This document shows, piece by piece, positions 58,721 to 64,000 of a DNA stretch of 64,000 nt; within the stretch, counting starts at the first letter, position 1; each line of letters starts with the position of its first letter. Where the stretch lies: NCBI GenBank assembly GCA_017590115.1, contig JAGGNK010013558.1:14988126-15052125 (forward strand), in the 5' to 3' direction. Under the pieces are notes generated by a model that was given only the letters and a program-made list of their open reading frames with translations, searched no databases and was not told where the DNA came from. The stretch is from Montifringilla adamsi (taxonomy: Eukaryota; Chordata; Aves; Passeriformes; Passeridae). The translations under genes and the position numbers were made by a program.

Positions 58721-59584
58721 GTGAGATGGTACAGCTGAATTCCTGCCCGTTCACTGTGTTGGTGTAAAGAAACCACAACAACAGCTCCATTCCTGGGAAT
58801 TCCCCCTTAGCTCAGCACCCACTTGAAACATCATTGTGAGCTCCTGTGGATGAAGTGTAAGAGTAAATTCAACCTGCTTTAGACGTCAGACTGGAGTGTA
58901 GTTAGCTTTTTGGTTTGGGTTTTTTTTATTTTTTTTTTTTTCATGGCTATGCAAAAGTCCAGCTTCTCAGATTACCTAATTTGCTGTTGTTTCTTTGAGG
59001 TCAATCCAAACATAGTGATCTTTGCAGAACAAAACTATGGCCCAGGATGTACTTTCCTTGCTCTTCTCTCCAAATTTAAGGAGCTTTAAATCTCCCAGCA
59101 GAAAAATGAAAAATACCAGGGTTTTCTTTCCTACAAATCTTTATGATCCGAATGATCCTCTAAAATGGCTTCAATCCAAAAACAGTTGTGCATGCAAGTT
59201 GTCTCCTTGTCTCTCTATGGGAGAGCTCATATTAGGCATAATTACTCTCCTGAGTAAGAGTTGTTAAAGTGTGATATACAATGAACTCATGACTGATTTT
59301 AGAACATGGAATGAAGAGGTTAAACCTTATAAACCTCAATCCTTTGAAATTCAGCTGTTAGTAAATGAAAGACCAAATACCAAGATGGCTTTTGCAGCTC
59401 TGCACAGTACATGGTTTTATGGAAGTGGAGGATCTTGCCTCTACAACAGCTATCCTCCCCCTCCCATCCTTTTTTCCATGTTATAAATAAGTGAAAGGTA
59501 TCCTAATCATATTTTAGACTGTGTGCAGAGTCAGACGCTAAACCATAATGTCTGTATATTAGAACATGTGGAATGATAAATGGA
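58721..59584. other. unique non-coding DNA with T-rich tract
   Basis: No gene is seen. A T-rich run with one A interruption lies at 58920-58941. Confidence 0.5.
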
Positions 59585-60000
59585 GATAAATCTAAAATTT
59601 ATAGAACATGAACATTTGCATAAACTGCAATATCCAAACACATAGGCTGTTAAGTAACAATTGTCACAAAGGGCATAAAAAATTCAACTTTGTTTCATGG
59701 AAAGAACTCAAATTCCTAACATGATTAAGATAATATATCATTTGTTCCTATCTTATTAAAGGCGTAATTGTTGTTACACACAGAAGTGGCATTAACTCTA
59801 ATCTGGCTTTATATATGTACAAATAGGAGGGGAGGTGGATCTGAAAATTGATGCTTTTGGTGATCCATAGGCATTTTATTAATGTTTGAATAATAACTGC
59901 CTGGAGGGCCTGTTATAAATTAAAGGGACGAATTGAGATATAAATTTTTATGAGGACTAGTTATACATTTCCATTATGTGTTTAAAAATGAAGGAATTAC
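59585..60000. promoter_or_regulatory. possible AT-rich conserved element
   Basis: A strongly AT-rich, repeat-free block has 'aggcgtaattgttgttac', 'tttattaatgtttgaataat' and 'gggacgaattgagatataa'. Stops occur in every frame. It resembles long AT-rich vertebrate conserved elements. Confidence 0.3.
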
Positions 60001-60864
60001 TGTGAACACAGCAGAACTCACATTTATTTGAGGTGATTTGGATGGGAGGGAAGGTGCAGTGAAGGAAGCTGCATGCTGGCTGTAAGAAAGATGTATCTGT
60101 CCCTGTGAAAAGATATATCATATGTCATGCATGAACTCTCTTCTACAGCAGACTTTTCTCTGCAGCTGATTTCGCATGATTATTTATTTGACAACAGCAA
60201 GTGATGATATAGCAGTGAGTTTTAGGCCACTTAGAGAAGAATTCTTATTCTTAAATCATAGAGGATTTCCCAAACCCAGCCACTGTCAAACTAGAGTTAA
60301 TCTAACAGAGAAACCCAGTAATTTCCTTGGCATACATTTCTCATTATTCCTTCTGCTTGGGTATACGCATCTTCATTTGCAGAGCATCTATGGGACCAGC
60401 AGTGCTTCAGAGCTTCCTCCTGCCCTTTGCTGAGGCTGCTTTTGGGAGCTCAGCTCTGATTGCTGAGAAAGCACCAGCCCCCCTTTGTTATCCAGCAGCA
60501 CTGATGCCCTGGGAGATCCTCACACAGTCCCATCAACGTGCTTTGATGTGACAGCACAGGGGATGACAACCCAGTACCTTCACTCAGGCAGGCTTGGCCC
60601 AAACCCACATCTGCTCATAAGGGAGAGGAGGCAGGATGCCAGTATTTAGACAGCCACTTAATGTGTGGGGACCTGTTTTCCATGCCCTGATTAATTGGAA
60701 CTGACCACAGAGGGCAAAGCGTCCTAGATGAAATTCTCCAGCGTTTGACCCCCGTTTAGAGGCTTGATTGCTCTGGACTTCAATAGGGAGCAGCAAGCTC
60801 GGTGCCTTGGAGGTCTTTATCTGCATTCTCTGTGCCTCAGTTCCCTGTCTGGCTCACAGGAGTG
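60001..60864. other. non-coding DNA
   Basis: No gene is supported. Frames at 60176-60551 (+) and 60584-60826 (-) lack motifs. Confidence 0.45.
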
Positions 60865-61180
60865 GCTCACATGAGTGGTTTGAGGAGGAATGTGTTCATT
60901 GGGATGATATCCAGAGAGATGGCAATGTTGTATCATCGGCAGACATCCACACCAAGGTAGCAGCTGTGCAAGTGTGTGCCAGGGGAGCTTTATTATAAGA
61001 CACACAGCACAGGGGCCTTCCATTTTGCAGCCTTTCATGTGAGTCAATTAATCAATTTAAATTTTGTAGGCTTTTTAATGTTTTTTCTCCCAACCCTCCC
61101 TTTAATTAGAATTGCAAGGGCTGGGCAAGTATTTTCTTTTTGGACTAGGCCTGATTCATTGCAAAATAAGATTTGAGAAT
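60865..61180. promoter_or_regulatory. possible conserved element
   Basis: Contains 'gtgagtcaattaatcaat' near 61038, combining AP-1-like TGAGTCA with a homeodomain-like ATTAATCAAT. A CpG-poor but evenly composed stretch lies to its left. Short frames on both strands do not agree in frame. Confidence 0.28.
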
Positions 61181-61368
61181 GCTCTTGGCTTGCAGAGAGC
61201 CTGAAGCATTAATGAAGTTGATAAAACATCAAGACCCAGCTCAACCTCATTTTCCATCTCTGAAGCATCATCCTTGGCTCTACCATTCATGGAGATCACT
61301 GTGCACACTTGCGGGGGGTGGTTGGCATTGTCTTTGATCTACAAACAGTGTTATTTTTCTCTTTCCAG
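61181..61368. other. unique non-coding DNA
   Basis: Nothing recognised. Confidence 0.45.
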
Positions 61369-61422
61369 TGTGAAAATGAGGTGGTCTACAAGAAATATGA
61401 CAAAATATCCTCATGGTTCTGA
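61369..61422 (+). other. short terminal-exon-like frame
   Basis: A strong acceptor-like 'gttatttttctctttccag' ends at 61368. The frame after it reads CENEVVYKKYDKISSWF and stops at 61420-61422. A second frame stays open to a weak CAG/GTTTAC donor. Too short to identify. Confidence 0.12.
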
Positions 61423-61979
61423 TTCAGGTTTACTGCTTTTAGCAGTGTTTTGAGTCTGGACTCTATTCCCAGGCAGCTCAGTCTGTGACAGTAAACCTGC
61501 CACAGACAGGTTGTGACAGTGAGAGAAATGATCAGCTCTACTTGGTTCCTGCACAGTTGGTTCAGCTTTCTACAACCTCAGTGTTTTGTCTCCAGTCTTT
61601 CAGCTGAGAAACACAATTTGTGACACTCCCAACCTTACTCAGATCAGCCTCTCAATGTCTGCTACCTTCAAGGATAGTGCCACGGTTGTGTCTCTCTCTT
61701 TTCCCTGTAAAGTCATATAAACAAAGTGATTGTTGTGAAAATATCATCCAACAAGCACTGAAGCAGCAAAAATTATTCTCCCAGTCAATTGGAACCTTTT
61801 CTAGATGCATTACAGTGCTGGACAAGTGACTAATTAGGCAAGACTTGTACTGTCTGTTTTTCAAAACTATGTTTTTTCTGTATGTGTTATTGAAGGGACA
61901 GATTCACAAGAGTTTCTTTAGGGAAGATGCAGGGGAATGTTATAGAGAGTAAGTTCTATGACAGAATTAGCAAATGTAT
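61423..61979. other. unique non-coding DNA
   Basis: No gene or repeat recognised. Confidence 0.5.
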
Positions 61980-62300
61980 TAAGTACAGTGCCAATCTGGT
62001 ATAGCAGAAATGACTAAATACCCATCAGGGCCTGTCACTCGTCAAGAAGTGAAATCTTAGACCCATTTAAGTCAATGACAAATGTTCACAGAATCTGGCT
62101 GCAAGTTAATAAATGTTTGGAGCCTGTTTAACTCAAACTCTGATATTTGTCACATTAATTATTTGACTGATCTTATTGTGTGTCAAACAATTTCTTTGTC
62201 GAGTTAGAATGCTTTGTGTTGCATTATCCATAATTCTGATTAAGCAAACATGATGCAAGTATCGAGATATATCATTGCAAGTTTTATATCAGGTCATAGA
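61980..62300. promoter_or_regulatory. possible conserved element
   Basis: Repeat-free AT-rich block with 'cacattaattatttgactg', 'tttgtcgagttagaatg', 'tccataattctgattaagc' and 'aagtatcgagatatatc'. Many homeodomain-type cores and no open frame. Called from composition. Confidence 0.33.
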
Positions 62301-62805
62301 GAGCTATTACATACAATATTAAATATTATAATTAAATATGGGATAGTAAAATGTTCAAAATAGGCCATGGTTGAGGCTATATTTTCTGCCTTATTTTTTG
62401 ACATTTCCTGATTTAGGAATACTTTAATGTTCAACCTGAACTTTCTTCTATCATATTCTTTTTGTTAAGCTACATTTATGTAAAAGGAAAGAAAATAACT
62501 CCACATGTACACCAATTCCTTCAGCTTACACTTGCCTTTAATACAAAACAGAGGATTTCAGGACTATATACATCAGGTGTTTTCAGCAAAGTAGCAGCAG
62601 CAAATCATAGACATTTGTCATTCCTTGGAGCTGTCTGACAGTTCTGACAATTCATTAGGCTGGGCTGAAAAGAGGTTTAGAAAGCGAAGGAAGGATCACA
62701 GGTAGTGGAGTTGCCTTTGCATGATCCAGTAATAGCTGATTTGTATCATTTTTGGTGATGGATACACACTTCAGATTAAACTCAGCTGAATTTTCCCCAT
62801 TTTTT
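62301..62805. other. unique AT-rich DNA
   Basis: Nothing recognised. Confidence 0.5.
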
Positions 62806-62897
62806 TCTCTTCTCTTCTCTTCTCTTCTCTTCTCTTCTCTTCTCTTCTCTTCTCTTCTCTTCTCTTCTCTTCTCTTTTCTCTTCTCTTCTCTTCCTC
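62806..62897 (+). repeat. (TCTCT)n pentanucleotide array
   Basis: About 18 copies of a five-base pyrimidine unit with one interruption near 62876. The reverse strand is (AGAGA)n. The leucine/phenylalanine/serine frame through it (62752-62937) is only a translation of the repeat. Likely unstable and able to form triplex DNA. Confidence 0.95.
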
Positions 62898-63081
62898 TTT
62901 TTTCCTTCAACAGGAGCTTCTGGGCAAATTAGTCTAGATTTAGACCTCGATTTACTCCAAGGAGTAGATGCCCAGGAAATTCTTCCTGGAACCTCCTGGT
63001 ATTTGTGGCTTTTCAGAGCTAAGGAGAAGTGAAGTGAGTTTTGCTATTCAGTTTCTACCCAGTGATGTTTTTCTTTTCCAG
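62898..63081. other. unique non-coding DNA
   Basis: Nothing recognised, apart from the pyrimidine tract that ends in the acceptor-like site at 63080-63081. Confidence 0.45.
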
Positions 63082-63293
63082 TGTGTTTGAGTTACAATCT
63101 TTGCCGTGGCCATACCATGACATGTGCCATTCTTCAAAGTCAGAGTCATTCCTGCCAGGATCTATGCAAATCAAACTCGTGCCTCTGTGCAGAGATAAGT
63201 GCCTCCATTATCCCACTCCTTCCACTTACTGATTTGCTTTTGAGACTCATACACAAGCAATTTTTTGACTTAAAGGCAAATCCTCTGCAATAA
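63082..63293 (+). other. cysteine-rich frame behind a strong acceptor
   Basis: The acceptor-like 'gatgtttttcttttccag' ends at 63081. After two bases the frame reads CLSYNLCRGHTMTCAILQSQ, then SHSCQDLCKSNSCLCAEISA, and continues to a TAA at 63291-63293. Eight cysteines fall in the first 36 residues, a spacing that could suggest a small disulphide-rich extracellular module, but I cannot assign EGF, kringle or another family. After that the frame turns hydrophobic (IIPLLPLTDLLLRLI). An unrelated frame lies on the other strand. Chance is likely. Confidence 0.2.
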
Positions 63294-64000
63294 TGCTGAA
63301 TCCGCAGAATAGGCCACCTGGAAAATATGTGATCTTCCATTGGAAAGCATTTTCCTTTTCCAGGTTGGCGGGCTGCTTCAAATCATGCAACCATGTAAAA
63401 TGCCTGGGTCAGAGCCTGAGTGGGTGAGGAGATGCTGTCCAGCCAGGGAGCATCCCTGGGGTCAGGCAGATGCTGGTCCTCAGGATCAGCAATATCAGGG
63501 AGCCTGCTTAGCCCTGCTGAGGATGAATAGCTTTCCATCTTCATTCTGTCTGTTTTATAGCTGCCACTGAAGAAGCAGTCTGAGATTGAGCCTGACCCAG
63601 TAGTATTATATGTAGGTCTTACAAGAGCAATATTTGCTCTTGATGACTGTTGGAGCATAGTCCTTTAAAGAACCCTAAAATAGCCCTAAAAGAAGGGCCT
63701 GTACACTGGCTGTTTTGGGGGGTTATTTTTTAACATGTGTAGTTTTTCAGACCCTCAAAACCATCCACAGATTCTAAATACTTCCTAATTTGTACCTTTT
63801 TTTTCTTCTCTAAGGTTCAACATGCTGACAGCACTGCCTCACCGTCCATCTCAGGCACAAATCCTTCTTCCTGTATCAGCCAAATAGAAAGATTCAAACC
63901 AAGGTTTTAGCTGGAAAATCTCAGAAATGCAAATTATCTCAGCCTTCTGCTTCTTCCAGTGTGTTTTTATGGGCCCAGAGTCAGTCTCTACCCTGCAGAA
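63294..64000. other. non-coding DNA with a short palindrome
   Basis: No gene is supported. CAAGAGCAA (63622-63630) and TTGCTCTTG (63634-63642) form a perfect 9-bp stem around TAT. Frames of 76 (+) and 91 (-) codons overlap at 63340-63658 with no motif. Confidence 0.5.

Noticed and set aside
62752..62937. Leucine/phenylalanine/serine-rich repetitive 'protein'
   Set aside because: Simply the translation of the TCTCT array.
1..64000. tRNA, rRNA, snRNA, CRISPR, bacterial operons, endogenous retrovirus
   Set aside because: No cloverleaf or snRNA consensus noticed, no repeat-spacer array, no ribosome-binding sites or gene packing, and no paired LTRs or gag/pol/env-like frames seen on either strand.

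Overview
The window looks like vertebrate nuclear DNA from a bird. The reasons are several truncated CR1 LINE relics, all but one read on the minus strand; one clear worn MIR SINE; a moderately AT-rich base composition with CpG depletion; short microsatellites; and few interspersed repeats for 64 kb. There is no prokaryotic gene packing: no operons, no ribosome-binding sites and no open frame longer than about 165 codons. I recognise no complete protein-coding gene, rRNA, tRNA, CRISPR array or intact transposon. The window is best read as intergenic DNA or the inside of one or more very long introns. The species and the neighbouring gene cannot be named from the sequence.

Layout. 1-12 kb: unique DNA with an old CR1 tail (2.46 kb), several conserved-element-like blocks (about 5, 6.4, 7.1, 8.9 and 10 kb) and two doubtful MIR-like stretches. 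12-20 kb: a poly-T run, conserved-element-like blocks at 16.6-17.0 and 18.2-18.6 kb, and a convincing MIR relic at 19.6 kb. 20-29 kb: an old plus-strand CR1 relic (21.4 kb), a 57-bp imperfect-loop hairpin made of AT/CA/TG repeats (22.4 kb), a piece of CR1 reverse transcriptase (24.95 kb), two long poly-T runs and a CR1 3' fragment (28.7 kb). 29-41 kb: mostly featureless, with simple repeats, a polypyrimidine tract and a small CpG cluster (35.4-35.7 kb). 41-52 kb: the best exon candidates. These are a minus-strand open frame of about 114 codons behind a splice-acceptor-like site (41.1-41.5 kb), a minus-strand 94-bp exon-like unit (49.7 kb) and a plus-strand 92-bp exon-like unit (51.9 kb). The same stretch also holds a CR1 fragment (48.9 kb) and a 40-base poly-T. 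52-64 kb: several AT-rich, homeodomain-site-rich blocks that read like conserved non-coding elements, a pentanucleotide polypyrimidine array (62.8 kb) and a cysteine-rich frame behind a strong acceptor (63.1 kb).

How it may work together. If the conserved-element-like blocks are real, this is a regulatory landscape around a developmental gene outside the window or hosted in its introns. The minus-strand candidates at 49.7 and 41.1 kb could be exons of one gene, the second being terminal, but nothing seen here links them. All exon and conserved-element calls come from reading alone. They rest on splice-site-like sequence, open frames, base composition and motif density, with no alignment, so most carry low confidence.
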